Shown: positions 32,813 through 41,474, counted from the stretch's first letter. The stretch: DNA of 64,000 bases from Coriobacteriaceae bacterium (GCA_902363125.1 CABIZD010000001.1:1-64000), one strand, 5' to 3'. Notes: generated from the letters alone by a model not told the origin. Translations and numbers: made by a program.

Positions 32813-34816
32813 ATGGCTAAGTTTGACATCATCGCCGCGACCGGTTGCCCGACCGGCATTGCGCACACCTTCATGGCGAAGGAGGCGCTGGAGAAGGCAG
32901 CTGCCGAGCGCGGTCTGACCATTAAGGTCGAGACTCATGGCCAGGTCGGTGTCGAGAACGAGCTCACCAAGAGTGAGATCGCTGGTGCCAAGGCCGTCGT
33001 CGTCGCAGCCGACAAGGATGTCCAGGCTGAACGTTTCGCCGGCAAGCCCATGGTTTCCGTTGGTGTTTCCAAGGCCCTGTCCGTTGAGGCCGCCGGTAAG
33101 CTGATTGACCGCGCGCTCGCCGCCAAGGGCGACAGCACGGTTGCAGCCGCTGCCGATGTCGAGGACGAGGTCGAGGAGAAGGAGTCCATCGGCCACATCA
33201 TCTACAAGCACCTCATGAACGGCGTCAGCCACATGCTGGTCTTCGTCGTTGCCGGTGGTGTTCTGACCGCCGTTTCGTTCCTGTGGGGCATTACGTCCTT
33301 CGATTCGACGGCGTCTGACTACAATAGCTTTGCTGCGATGCTCAAGATCATCGGCGGCATCGCCATGAACCTCATGGTTCCGGTGCTTTCCGCCTACATC
33401 GCCGAGTCCATCGGCAAGCGCCCGGCGCTCGTTCCCGGTTTCGTTGCCGGTATGATCGCCATCCAGGGCCTGCCTGTTAACGCCGAGACCGGCATGATCG
33501 ACGCCGGTGGCGCCGGCGTGGGCTTCGGCTTCCTGGGCGGCATCGTCGGTGGCTTCCTCGCCGGTTATGTCATCCTGCTGCTCGAGAAGGTCTTTGCCGG
33601 TCTGCCCAAGAACCTGGACGGCCTCAAGGCTATCTTCCTGTACCCGCTGTTCTCGACCGCCATCGTCGGTCTGGTCATGCTCGGCATTTCCGGCCCCATG
33701 GCTGCCATCAACACCGCCATGATGGACTTCCTCAAGGGCCTGTCCGCCTCTGGCGCCGTTGTCCTGGGTCTTGCCATCGGCTGCATGTGCGCCTTTGACA
33801 TGGGTGGCCCGGTCAACAAGGCTGCTTACGTCACCGGTACTGCTATGCTCACCGAGGCGCTGGCTGCTGGCGTTGGCACCGATACCTACAACTTCGGCAC
33901 CAACTTCATGGCTGCCGTCTCCGCTGCTTGCATCGTTCCGCCGCTGATCACCACCTTCGCCGTCGTCGTCGGCAAGAAGTACTTCAGCCAGGAGGATCAC
34001 GACGCCGGTATCGTCAACCTCATTCTTGGTTGCACCCACATCACCGAGGGCGCCATTCCGTTCATGACCAAGAACATCTGGCCGGTCATGCCCATCATGA
34101 TGCTCGGTTCCTCTATCGCTTCGATCCTGACCATTATGTTCAACGTTCACGATCCGGCGCCTCACGGTGGCTTCCTGGTCCTGCCCGTTGTCGAGAACGG
34201 TCCGCTGTGGGTCCTCGCGATCCTCATCGGCGCTGTGGTCGGTGGCATCCTGTTCGTGGCCTTCAAGAAGTACGACTTCGAGAAGAACCAGAAGGCCGCT
34301 CCTGTAGCCAAACCGGTTGAGGCTTCCAAGGCTGCTGCCGTCGAGGCCCCTAAGGCCGAGGCTGCCGACTTCGTGAAGGTCGAGAATGTCTTTGTCGCCG
34401 AGGACTTCGCTTCTCGTGATGAGGCTCTGAGCTTCGTTTCCAACCAGGCCGTCAAGGCCGGTATCGCCAGCGACGCCGACGCCGTGATGAACGCCTTCCT
34501 GGCCCGCGAGGCCGAGGGCACCACGGGCATGATGGAGGGCTTCGCCATCCCGCATGCTAAGTCCGACGCCATTACCGAGGCTGCCGTCATCGTCGTCAAG
34601 GACGAGTCCGGCGTGACCGGTTGGGACACCATGGACGGCGCTCCCGTCAACGTGGCTATCGCCCTGCTCATCCCCGGTGCCCAGGCCGGCACTACGCACC
34701 TCAAGATCCTGTCCAAGGTCGCCGAGGCGCTCATGGACGAGGACTTCCGTGCCACCGTCAAGGGTTCCACCGACGCCGCCGAGATCGCCAAGACGATCAA
34801 CGCCCGCCTGGTCTAA
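32813..34816 (+). CDS. fruA: Fructose PTS transporter, IIBCA fusion
   Basis: 667-residue phosphotransferase permease taking up fructose as fructose-1-phosphate. Domain order is IIB (ATGCPTGIAHTFMA, phosphorylated Cys12), IIC (about 125-485, with ESIGKRPALVPGFVAG and CAFDMGGPVNKAAY), an Ala/Lys linker and IIA (GFAIPHAKSD, phosphorylated His581). AAGGAGGG precedes the ATG at 32813. The leader contains two hairpins (ACGCGC...GCGCGT and the 16-base palindrome AGCGCCCGCGGGCGCT). ptsH, ptsI and two kinases follow, making a complete uptake module. Confidence 0.93.
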   Translation: MAKFDIIAATGCPTGIAHTFMAKEALEKAAAERGLTIKVETHGQVGVENELTKSEIAGAKAVVVAADKDVQAERFAGKPMVSVGVSKALSVEAAGKLIDRALAAKGDSTVAAAADVEDEVEEKESIGHIIYKHLMNGVSHMLVFVVAGGVLTAVSFLWGITSFDSTASDYNSFAAMLKIIGGIAMNLMVPVLSAYIAESIGKRPALVPGFVAGMIAIQGLPVNAETGMIDAGGAGVGFGFLGGIVGGFLAGYVILLLEKVFAGLPKNLDGLKAIFLYPLFSTAIVGLVMLGISGPMAAINTAMMDFLKGLSASGAVVLGLAIGCMCAFDMGGPVNKAAYVTGTAMLTEALAAGVGTDTYNFGTNFMAAVSAACIVPPLITTFAVVVGKKYFSQEDHDAGIVNLILGCTHITEGAIPFMTKNIWPVMPIMMLGSSIASILTIMFNVHDPAPHGGFLVLPVVENGPLWVLAILIGAVVGGILFVAFKKYDFEKNQKAAPVAKPVEASKAAAVEAPKAEAADFVKVENVFVAEDFASRDEALSFVSNQAVKAGIASDADAVMNAFLAREAEGTTGMMEGFAIPHAKSDAITEAAVIVVKDESGVTGWDTMDGAPVNVAIALLIPGAQAGTTHLKILSKVAEALMDEDFRATVKGSTDAAEIAKTINARLV

Positions 34817-34852
34817 TTCCGCAGTACGCGAATAACATCGCCCCCTGTATAT

Positions 34853-34887
34853 AAGGCGGAGTCCCTCTCCAGGGCCTCCGCCTTTTT
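34853..34887 (+). terminator. Terminator after fruA
   Basis: AAGGCGGAG (34853-34861) pairs with CTCCGCCTT (34876-34884), followed by T residues. Confidence 0.85.
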
Positions 34888-34897
34888 CATCCCCAAA

Positions 34898-34968
34898 TAA
34901 GTTGCGGTGAAATAGGGACTGTTTAAACGATTCAACCCCAAATTCAGTCCCTATTTCACCGCAACTTA
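34898..34968. repeat. 24-bp perfect inverted repeat, family B copy 1
   Basis: TAAGTTGCGGTGAAATAGGGACTG (first 20 bases TAAGTTGCGGTGAAATAGGG) at 34898-34921 is repeated exactly in inverted orientation at 34945-34968 around a 23-base loop. A second copy with two mismatches is at 43641-43709, and a single arm is at 45372-45389. It is not followed by a T tract and stands behind an existing terminator, so it is more likely a mobile palindromic repeat than a terminator. Confidence 0.85.
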
Positions 34969-35072
34969 TAAAAGGGCATAGAGGGGGCTACCTATCGAGT
35001 CTTTGTCGCGAACAGATCATCAGCCAGAATTCCGTTCGCACGATATCGCTCTGGACCGACCGAGTTTCCGCA

Positions 35073-35201
35073 GCTCGCCCGCCGGACGGGGCGATTAAGT
35101 TTGTCGCGAGTTCCGCACGCAAAGGAAAGCACTTAATGTGCTTTCCGTCTTGCGCAGGACTGTAGAGCAGCAAACTTAATCGTCCCGCCCGGCGGGCGAG
35201 C
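35073..35201. repeat. 129-bp nested palindrome upstream of ptsH
   Basis: A 31-base arm starting GCTCGCCCGCCGG (35073-35103) pairs with 35171-35201, with only two mismatches. Inside lies a second perfect hairpin, GGAAAGCAC-TTAAT-GTGCTTTCC (35124-35146), with partial complementarity between the two. Both strands could fold into one long rod. The trinucleotide GCA flanks both ends. No reading frame is apparent. It may be a miniature inverted-repeat element or a structured RNA in the ptsH leader. Confidence 0.8.
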
Positions 35202-35242
35202 GCAGGGATACGACATCTGTCCAACAATTCGTGTGAAACACA

Positions 35243-35271
35243 ATGAAAAACCGTTTGATGTGAGTTAATAT
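35243..35271 (+). promoter_or_regulatory. Possible promoter of ptsH
   Basis: ATGAAA (35243-35248) is followed after 17 bases by TAATAT (35266-35271). Transcription would start about 60 bases before the ptsH ATG, so the leader would include the ribosome-site hairpin at 35289-35335. Confidence 0.4.
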
Positions 35272-35288
35272 AAACAACGTCGTGAATC

Positions 35289-35335
35289 TGACTCCTGCCA
35301 CATGCATGACAGGGGTTAAACACAAAAAGGAGTCA
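35289..35335 (+). promoter_or_regulatory. Leader hairpin covering the ptsH ribosome site
   Basis: TGACTCC (35289-35295) is exactly complementary to GGAGTCA (35329-35335), which contains the ptsH ribosome-binding site. A smaller alternative stem, CCTG (35294-35297) with CAGG (35310-35313), shares bases with the first and is incompatible with it. Translation of HPr could therefore depend on which stem forms. Confidence 0.45.
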
Positions 35336-35338
35336 ACT

Positions 35339-35602
35339 ATGGTTTCTGAGAAGGCTACCCTCGTTAATCCTCAGGGTCTGCACATGCGTCCGGCTGGTCT
35401 GTTCGCCTCCACCATGGGCAAGTACGCCTGTGACGTGACGGTCGTCACCCCCGAGAAGGAGGTCAACGGCAAGTCCCCGATGGCCCTCATGGCTGCTGGT
35501 ATCCCCTGCGGCACCGAGGTTGAGGTAAAGTGCGACGGCGCTGACGAGGCCGAGGCTCTGGCTGCTGCCATCGAGCTCATCAAGAGCGGTCTTGGCGAGT
35601 AG
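35339..35602 (+). CDS. ptsH: Phosphocarrier protein HPr
   Basis: 87-residue phosphocarrier passing phosphate from enzyme I to the PTS permeases. His15 lies in PQGLHMRPAG, and the regulatory Ser46 in NGKSPMALMAAG, so HPr kinase control is possible. GGAG 5-6 bases before the ATG at 35339 is the ribosome site, itself inside a predicted hairpin. It is followed by a weak terminator and then ptsI. Confidence 0.95.
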   Translation: MVSEKATLVNPQGLHMRPAGLFASTMGKYACDVTVVTPEKEVNGKSPMALMAAGIPCGTEVEVKCDGADEAEALAAAIELIKSGLGE

Positions 35603-35647
35603 AACTCAAACGGGTCGCATGTTGAACAACTAAGTTCATATTTGGGG

Positions 35648-35684
35648 GCGCAGTGACCTGTTGTAAGGTAGCTGCGCTCTTTTG
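35648..35684 (+). terminator. Hairpin between ptsH and ptsI
   Basis: GCGCAG (35648-35653) pairs with CTGCGC (35672-35677), with an inner ACCT/AGGT stem, followed by TCTTTT. This may be a partial terminator giving more HPr than enzyme I. Confidence 0.55.
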
Positions 35685-35735
35685 TCATGGATATGGCAAA
35701 ACGCTTTATCACATGACACGGAGAGAGGAATGGGA

Positions 35736-37439
35736 ATGTATCAGGGAGTCAACGCTTCCGAGGGCATCGGTATCGGCACCGTCATGGTTGCCGTCGATCC
35801 CGACTTGACGTTTGAGCCGCACGAGGTTGCTGATTCGGCAGCAGAGAAGGAGCGCTATCAATCCGCTCTTTCGGTCTTCTGCGAGAAGACCCAGGCTCAG
35901 GCCGACCACATGAAGGAGACGGTGGGCGAGGCCGAGGCCGAGATCATGAGCGGGCACATTGTCCTGGCTCAGGATCCGGGTATGACCGACGCCATCAACG
36001 CCGCCATTGACGGCGGTACCTGCGCCGAGCAGGCGCTCATGGACACCTCGACCATGTTCGAGAACATGTTCCTGTCCATGGACGACGAGATGTTCCGTCT
36101 GCGCGCGGCCGACATCGCCGACATCCGCACCGGTATTCTGGCCGAGCTGCTGGGCAAGGAGGTCGTCGACCTCTCCGTCCTGCCCGAGAACACCGTCGTT
36201 GTCGTGCACGACCTCACGCCGTCCATGACCGCCACGATCGATAAGGCCCACGTTGCCGGTATCGTCACCGAGACCGGTGGCCGCACGTCGCACTCCGCGA
36301 TCATCGCGCGTGCCCTCGAGATCCCGGCTGTCCTTTCGGTTTCCAACAGCTGCACCGCGCTGCGCAACGGTATGACCGTTGTCGTCGACGGTGGCAAGGG
36401 TATCGTCGAGGCCGATCCCGACGAGGAGACGCTCGCTGCCTACACCGCCAAGGCCGAGGCCTTCGCTGCCGAGAAGGCAGCCCTCGAGGCCTTCCGTGGC
36501 AAGCCGTCCGTGACTGCCGATGGCATCAAGAAGATCATCGCCTGCAACATCGGTAACCCCGATGACGTGCCCAACGCGCTCGATCACGATGCCGAGGCCA
36601 TCGGTCTGTTCCGCTCCGAGTTCCTGTTCATGGACTCTGCTGAGCTTCCTTCCGAGGAGGAGCAGTTCAACGCCTACCGTAAGGTCGCCAGCGCGCTCAA
36701 GGGTGCTCCGGTCATCATCCGCACGCTCGATGTGGGTGGCGACAAGGAGATTCCGTATCTGCATATGGTCAAGGAAGACAACCCCTTCATGGGCTTCCGC
36801 GCCGTGCGTTACTGCCTGGCCAATCCCGACCAGTACAAGGTCCAGCTCCGCGCTCTGCTGCGCGCTAGCGCCTTCGGTGACGTCAAGATCATGATCCCGC
36901 TCGTCACCTGCGTCGAGGAGGTCTTGGCTGTCAAGGAGCTCGTCGAGCAGTGCAAGGCCGAGCTTACCGAAGAGGGTCGCAAGTTCAACGAGAACATCGA
37001 GGTCGGCATCATGGTCGAGACGCCCGCCGCTTCGCTGCTCGCAGACCGACTTGCCGAGGTTGCCGACTTCTTCTCCATCGGCACCAACGACCTGATCGGC
37101 TACACCATGTGCGCCGACCGTGGTAACGACACCATCTCCAACCTGTACCAGGTTTACTATCCCGCCGTGCTCCGCTCGCTCAAGAACATCATTGAGAGCG
37201 GCGTGAAGGCCGGCATCATGGTCGGTATGTGCGGCGAGGCCGCTGCCGATCCGCTGCTCGAGCCGCTGCTGATCAGCTGGGGCCTGGAGGAGTTCTCGAT
37301 GAGTGCTCCGTCGATCCTGCGCGCCCGTAAGACCATCAGCCAGTGGACCAAGGCCGAGTGCGACGAGCTCGCCGAGAAGGCGCTCGCCTGCAACACCGCC
37401 GCCGAGGTCAAGGCACTGCTCGAGTCCGCAGCTCGCTAA
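35736..37439 (+). CDS. ptsI: PTS enzyme I (phosphoenolpyruvate-protein phosphotransferase)
   Basis: 567-residue general PTS kinase moving phosphate from PEP to HPr. The phosphohistidine lies in GGRTSHSAIIA (His186). The PEP-binding domain shows RTLDVGGDKEIPYL, FRSEFLFM and the C-terminal GMCGEAAADP with its catalytic Cys. GAGAGAGG upstream favours the ATG at 35736 over the one at 35730, whose spacing would be 1 base. Kinase genes for fructose-1-phosphate follow. Confidence 0.96.
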   Translation: MYQGVNASEGIGIGTVMVAVDPDLTFEPHEVADSAAEKERYQSALSVFCEKTQAQADHMKETVGEAEAEIMSGHIVLAQDPGMTDAINAAIDGGTCAEQALMDTSTMFENMFLSMDDEMFRLRAADIADIRTGILAELLGKEVVDLSVLPENTVVVVHDLTPSMTATIDKAHVAGIVTETGGRTSHSAIIARALEIPAVLSVSNSCTALRNGMTVVVDGGKGIVEADPDEETLAAYTAKAEAFAAEKAALEAFRGKPSVTADGIKKIIACNIGNPDDVPNALDHDAEAIGLFRSEFLFMDSAELPSEEEQFNAYRKVASALKGAPVIIRTLDVGGDKEIPYLHMVKEDNPFMGFRAVRYCLANPDQYKVQLRALLRASAFGDVKIMIPLVTCVEEVLAVKELVEQCKAELTEEGRKFNENIEVGIMVETPAASLLADRLAEVADFFSIGTNDLIGYTMCADRGNDTISNLYQVYYPAVLRSLKNIIESGVKAGIMVGMCGEAAADPLLEPLLISWGLEEFSMSAPSILRARKTISQWTKAECDELAEKALACNTAAEVKALLESAAR

Positions 37440-37513
37440 TTTGGTATCAGAGGTAACCGCGTGGTTGGAATGGGCCGGCCACGCGGCCCTCACATATACA
37501 GGGGGTACTGTAA

Positions 37514-38446
37514 ATGTTCTACACGCTAACCGCTAACCCGGCTGTCGACATGACGGTTTCGAGCTCTCCGCTCGAGCCCGACGAGAACGTCCGCACCGGT
37601 TCGGCCAGCTACACGGCTAACGGCAAGGGCCTCGACGTGTCCTTCGCCTTTAAGAAGATGGGCGTCGACACCGTCGCGCTCGGCTTCTTCGCTGGCTTCA
37701 CGGGCAAGTTCATCGTCGAGGAGGTCATGAACCTGGGTTGCCTCTGCCGCCCGGTCTGGACCGACGGTATCACGCGCATTAACACCTACGTCAACGATGG
37801 CCAGCACGAGTACGGCATCCTGAACCCGGGTGCTCCGATCACGCCGCAGCACCAGGAGGAGCTCTACAACATCCTGGACACCGCGGGCGATCTCGAGTGC
37901 CTGATTGTCTCCGGCTCCGTGCCTCCCAAAGCTACGCCCGACTTCCTGGCTCAGGTCATGGAGCACGCTCAGGCTCGTGGCGCCGATGTCGTCTTGGACC
38001 TGTCCTCCGACAAGCTCAAGGAGCTCGCTCACAAGAAGCCGCTGCTCATCAAGCCGAACCATCACGAGATGAAGGCCATCTTCGGCGTGCCGGTCGACAC
38101 CGACGACGAGGTTCGCGTTGCCATGAAGATGGCTCACGACGCTGGCGTTCAGAACGTGCTGCTCACCCGTGGTAGCCGCGGCGACGCTTACTTCTCCAAC
38201 GGCGAGGACATCTGGTACGCCAAGCGTGAGTTCAACATCAAGCTGGTTTCTTCCGTCTGCGCCGGCGACTGCACCCTCGCTGCGTTCCTGCACAAGTGGT
38301 ACAGGGATCGCGACAACGTCGAGGAGGCCATGAAGCTTGCTATGGCCACCGGCGCCAACGTTGCCGAGTCTGTCGGTATTGGCGACTTCGGTCACGTCGA
38401 TGAGTACAGCAAGCGCGTTGCTGTCCGCAAGCTCGATCGTCAGTAA
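37514..38446 (+). CDS. 1-phosphofructokinase-type PfkB kinase (copy 1)
   Basis: 310-residue ribokinase/PfkB-fold kinase of the 1-phosphofructokinase/tagatose-6-phosphate kinase group, converting fructose-1-phosphate to the bisphosphate. TLTANPAVDMTV, NGKGLDVSFAFKKMG and IVSGSVPP are family motifs. The catalytic loop reads SSVCAGDCTLAAF: the Asp base is kept, but the usual Gly-Ala-Gly-Asp-Ser/Ala is Cys-Ala-Gly-Asp-Cys. GGGGG lies about 8 bases before the ATG. A similar gene follows at 38636. Confidence 0.88.
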   Translation: MFYTLTANPAVDMTVSSSPLEPDENVRTGSASYTANGKGLDVSFAFKKMGVDTVALGFFAGFTGKFIVEEVMNLGCLCRPVWTDGITRINTYVNDGQHEYGILNPGAPITPQHQEELYNILDTAGDLECLIVSGSVPPKATPDFLAQVMEHAQARGADVVLDLSSDKLKELAHKKPLLIKPNHHEMKAIFGVPVDTDDEVRVAMKMAHDAGVQNVLLTRGSRGDAYFSNGEDIWYAKREFNIKLVSSVCAGDCTLAAFLHKWYRDRDNVEEAMKLAMATGANVAESVGIGDFGHVDEYSKRVAVRKLDRQ

Positions 38447-38474
38447 TCGAAACGCGACATATTCGTGCGCATGC

Positions 38475-38506
38475 GGCGCCCCGGTTTCGGCCGGGGCGCC
38501 TTTTTT
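38475..38506 (+). terminator. Terminator between the two kinase genes
   Basis: GGCGCCCCGG (38475-38484) pairs perfectly with CCGGGGCGCC (38491-38500), followed by six T residues. The second kinase gene therefore needs its own promoter; TATACT near 38596 may be its -10. Confidence 0.9.
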
Positions 38507-38635
38507 GTTCCGCCATGGGGGAGAGATGTTATGCCGTACTTCATCGCTTCCACACCGTTCGCCGAGTTGTCCTAGCCTTTTACCGATGGGTGGAATATAC
38601 TTTCATCAACACGTTGCTTCGTGAAAGGAACATTC

Positions 38636-39568
38636 ATGATTTACACGCTCACTGCAAATCCCGCCATTGATTACAACATCGCCTGCGACGGCCTTGACGC
38701 CAACACCGTCACGCGTACCCGCAATGCCGTCTACACGCCCAACGGCAAGGGCCTCAACGTCTCGTTTACGCTTGACCACTATGGTGTCGACACCACGATT
38801 CTGGGTTTCTTCGCCGGCTTCTCGGGCGAGTTTATCGTTAAGGGCGCCGAGGCCCTGGGCGTGCCCGTCAAGCCCGTGTGGACCGACGGCATTACGCGCG
38901 TCAACGTGTTCCTCAATGCCGGCCCCGACACCGAGTACAACATGGTCAACGCCGGTGCCGCCATCAATGAGGCCAACGAGCAGGAGATGTTTGAACTTAT
39001 CGATTCGCTCGATGACATGACCTGCCTGGTCATCAGCGGCTCGCTGCCTCCCAACACTTCCGAGGGCTTCTTGGCCGAGGTCCTGCGCCGTGTCAAGGCC
39101 AAGGGGGCCGAGTTCGTCCTCGACATCTCGAGCCATCAGCTGGCAGACCTCATTGCTCTGGAGCCACTGCTGATCAAGCCCAATGACGACGAGCTGCTTG
39201 ACATCTTTGGCATCAAGGTGAGCGGTGGCGACGACGAGTCCGTCAAGGGCGCTATGGCCGAGCTGCACGCCAAGGGCGCCAAGAACGTGCTGCTGACCCT
39301 TGGTGGCGCCGGTGCGTACTTCTCCAACGGCGAGCATATCTGGTTTGCCAACCGCACCTTCGACGTCAAGCTGCTGTCGACGGTGTGCGCCGGCGATTCC
39401 TCGCTCGCTGCCTTCCTGTCCGTGTGGCACGACGCCCCCGAGCGCGTCGAGGACGCCCTGCGCCTTTCGATGGCCACTGGCGCCAACGTGGTCGAGTGCC
39501 CCGGTCTGGGTGATTTTGCCAAGGTGGACGAATATAAGAAGCACATCGAGGTTCGTCAGGTCTGCTAG
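38636..39568 (+). CDS. 1-phosphofructokinase-type PfkB kinase (copy 2)
   Basis: 310-residue paralogue of the preceding kinase with the same motifs (TLTANPAIDYNI, NGKGLNVSFTLDHYG, VISGSLPP). Its catalytic loop is STVCAGDSSLAAF, again with Cys in place of the first Gly but a normal Ser after the Asp. The two copies differ through most of their length, so the duplication is old and substrates may differ (fructose-1-phosphate versus tagatose-6-phosphate). GAAAGGA precedes the ATG at 38636. The gene has its own terminator. Confidence 0.88.
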   Translation: MIYTLTANPAIDYNIACDGLDANTVTRTRNAVYTPNGKGLNVSFTLDHYGVDTTILGFFAGFSGEFIVKGAEALGVPVKPVWTDGITRVNVFLNAGPDTEYNMVNAGAAINEANEQEMFELIDSLDDMTCLVISGSLPPNTSEGFLAEVLRRVKAKGAEFVLDISSHQLADLIALEPLLIKPNDDELLDIFGIKVSGGDDESVKGAMAELHAKGAKNVLLTLGGAGAYFSNGEHIWFANRTFDVKLLSTVCAGDSSLAAFLSVWHDAPERVEDALRLSMATGANVVECPGLGDFAKVDEYKKHIEVRQVC

Positions 39569-39601
39569 TTCCGGCACCTTGTCTGAATAGTTTGATTATT
39601 T

Positions 39602-39635
39602 CGCATCCGTCTTAGACTAGGACGGATGCGTTTTT
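39602..39635 (+). terminator. Terminator after the second kinase gene
   Basis: CGCATCCGTC (39602-39611) pairs perfectly with GACGGATGCG (39621-39630), followed by TTTTT. Confidence 0.88.
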
Positions 39636-39732
39636 GTTTATCGGACTTGCGTGTGCAGGGGAGGCTGTTTCTTGCTAGACTTCTTGCAGATGCAATCGAC
39701 AACCAATTTGATAGCCGCAGGAGGCCACAGGT

Positions 39733-41217
39733 ATGTGCAATGTTTCGCTCAACGGTACGCACCCGACCGATGCCTCCCTGCGAGTGCTGCGTGCGCTCGA
39801 GGCGGCCGGTCTTGAGGCCTGGTACGTGGGCGGTTGGGTGCGCGACGCCCTGATGGGATGCCCCAGCCACGATGTTGACATGTGTTGCAGCGGTCTGTGG
39901 CGGGAATCCAAGGCGGCGCTCGAGGCGGCGGATATCGCGGTTGTGGAGTCGGGCATTAAATTTGGCGGAATCACGGCTATTTCCGATGGCGAGCGTATCG
40001 AGGTCACCACGTACCGTCTGGATGGCTTTTACACCGATGGTCGCCATCCCCAGAGTGTGGAGCGTGCCGCCTCGCTCGAGGACGATCTGGCGCGCCGCGA
40101 CTTTACCGTCAACGCTATGGCCTGGCATCCCGAGCGCGGGCTTGTCGACCGCTACGACGGCCAGGGTGACTTGGAGCGCAAGCTGATTCGCGCTGTCGGC
40201 GATCCCAAGCGTCGCTTTAACGAGGATGCCCTGCGCATGCTGCGTGCGGTGCGCTTTGCCTGCCGCCTGGACTTTATGATTGAGCCCGAGACCAAGCGTG
40301 CGCTTGCCGAGTGCGCGCCGCTGCTCGATGCCGTGGCGCGCGAGCGTGTGGGCATTGAGCTTGAGGGCATCCTTTCGACCGGCCACGGGGGAGATGCCAT
40401 GCTGCGCTACCCCGAGCTCATCTGCGCCGCCGTGCCCGAGTTGGCAGCGGGTCGCGGGTTTGATCAACGAAGTGTCTATCATGCGTTTAACGTCTACGAG
40501 CATATCGCTCGTGTTCTGACGGTGGCAGGGGAGCTGGCGCTGTGCGACGGCGTCGCGCCCTCGTCGAGTCTTATGTGGGCGGCGTTTTTGCACGATGTGT
40601 CCAAACCCGAGTGCTTCACGGTCGATCACGCCGGCAGCGGACACTTTTACGGTCATCCCGAGCTCGGTGCCAAGAAGGCGCGCGTCATTATGGATCGCCT
40701 GGCGCTCTCGCACGACTTGGTGCGCGACGTGTGCCTGCTCATCAAATACCATGACAAGCCGCTGCGCCCCGAGCGCTCCTGTCTGCTCAATATGATGCGC
40801 GCGCTTTCGGGTGAGGGCGTCGACACGGCCCGCCTGATTGACGAGCTCATGGACCTTAAGCGTGCCGACACACTTGGCAAGGCCCCGTCGTGCTTCTATT
40901 ACGTTGAGACGATTGAGGAGATGCGCGCGATGGCGCACGAGCTGCTGAGGGCGGGGGAGCCCTATACGCTCAAGATGCTCGCCATCAACGGCGGCGACCT
41001 GATCCGTGCTGGAGTCAAGCCCGGGCCGGAACTGGGGCAGCTTCTCAACTCCGCCCTCGACGCCGTGATCGAAGACAACATTCCCAACGATCGCGAAGCT
41101 CTTTTGGTCCATCTCAACTTGAATTGGCTACCTAGTTTACCTGCGTGTTCCATAACCTGCCGACAATTTTTCGGCAATTTGGAATTTCTTCTTGCGCTGA
41201 CGTTTTTTGTCCCGTAA
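39733..41217 (+). CDS. cca: CCA tRNA nucleotidyltransferase
   Basis: 494-residue polymerase-beta-fold enzyme that adds or repairs the tRNA 3' CCA. GGWVRDALMG (about 33-42), HDVDMCCSG (the metal Asp pair), RRDFTVNAMAW and EDALRMLRAVRFACRL are the core motifs. An HD domain (FLHDVSKPE, HPELGAKKA) fills the second half. A hydrophobic, Phe/Leu-rich stretch of about 25 residues at the extreme C-terminus looks atypical. GGAGG at about 39719-39723 precedes the ATG. Both tRNA-Glu genes just downstream already encode CCA. Confidence 0.92.
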   Translation: MCNVSLNGTHPTDASLRVLRALEAAGLEAWYVGGWVRDALMGCPSHDVDMCCSGLWRESKAALEAADIAVVESGIKFGGITAISDGERIEVTTYRLDGFYTDGRHPQSVERAASLEDDLARRDFTVNAMAWHPERGLVDRYDGQGDLERKLIRAVGDPKRRFNEDALRMLRAVRFACRLDFMIEPETKRALAECAPLLDAVARERVGIELEGILSTGHGGDAMLRYPELICAAVPELAAGRGFDQRSVYHAFNVYEHIARVLTVAGELALCDGVAPSSSLMWAAFLHDVSKPECFTVDHAGSGHFYGHPELGAKKARVIMDRLALSHDLVRDVCLLIKYHDKPLRPERSCLLNMMRALSGEGVDTARLIDELMDLKRADTLGKAPSCFYYVETIEEMRAMAHELLRAGEPYTLKMLAINGGDLIRAGVKPGPELGQLLNSALDAVIEDNIPNDREALLVHLNLNWLPSLPACSITCRQFFGNLEFLLALTFFVP

Positions 41218-41254
41218 TATATTTCCTCGCAGCACGGCAGTGCAGATGTCATGT

Positions 41255-41331
41255 GGCCCGTTCGTCTAGCGGTTTAGGACGCCGCCCTCTCAAGGCGGAG
41301 ATCACCAGTTCGAATCTGGTACGGGCTACCA
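41255..41331 (+). tRNA. tRNA-Glu (CTC), copy 1
   Basis: Full cloverleaf: acceptor GGCCCGT with ACGGGCT, D arm TCGTCTAGCGGTTTAGGA, anticodon stem CCGCC/GGCGG with loop CTCTCAA (anticodon CTC reading GAG), T arm ACCAG-TTCGAAT-CTGGT, and encoded CCA. Confidence 0.95.
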
Positions 41332-41353
41332 CTTCTTTTCTGCTGAGGCTTAT

Positions 41354-41430
41354 GGCCCGTTCGTCTAGCGGTTTAGGACGCCGCCCTCTCAAGGCGGAGA
41401 TCACCAGTTCGAATCTGGTACGGGCTACCA
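41354..41430 (+). tRNA. tRNA-Glu (CTC), copy 2
   Basis: Identical to the copy 99 bases upstream over all 77 positions, including the encoded CCA. The 22-base spacer is unrelated to the flanks. The pair is probably one transcript ending at the hairpin at 41441. Confidence 0.95.
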
Positions 41431-41440
41431 CGCATCTGAT

Positions 41441-41474
41441 ACCCGGTCTTCCTATGGAAGGCCGGGTTTTTTAT
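41441..41474 (+). terminator. Terminator of the tRNA-Glu pair
   Basis: ACCCGG and CTTCC (41441-41452) pair with GGAAG and CCGGGT (41456-41467), giving 12 pairs with one wobble, followed by a T-rich run. Confidence 0.85.
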
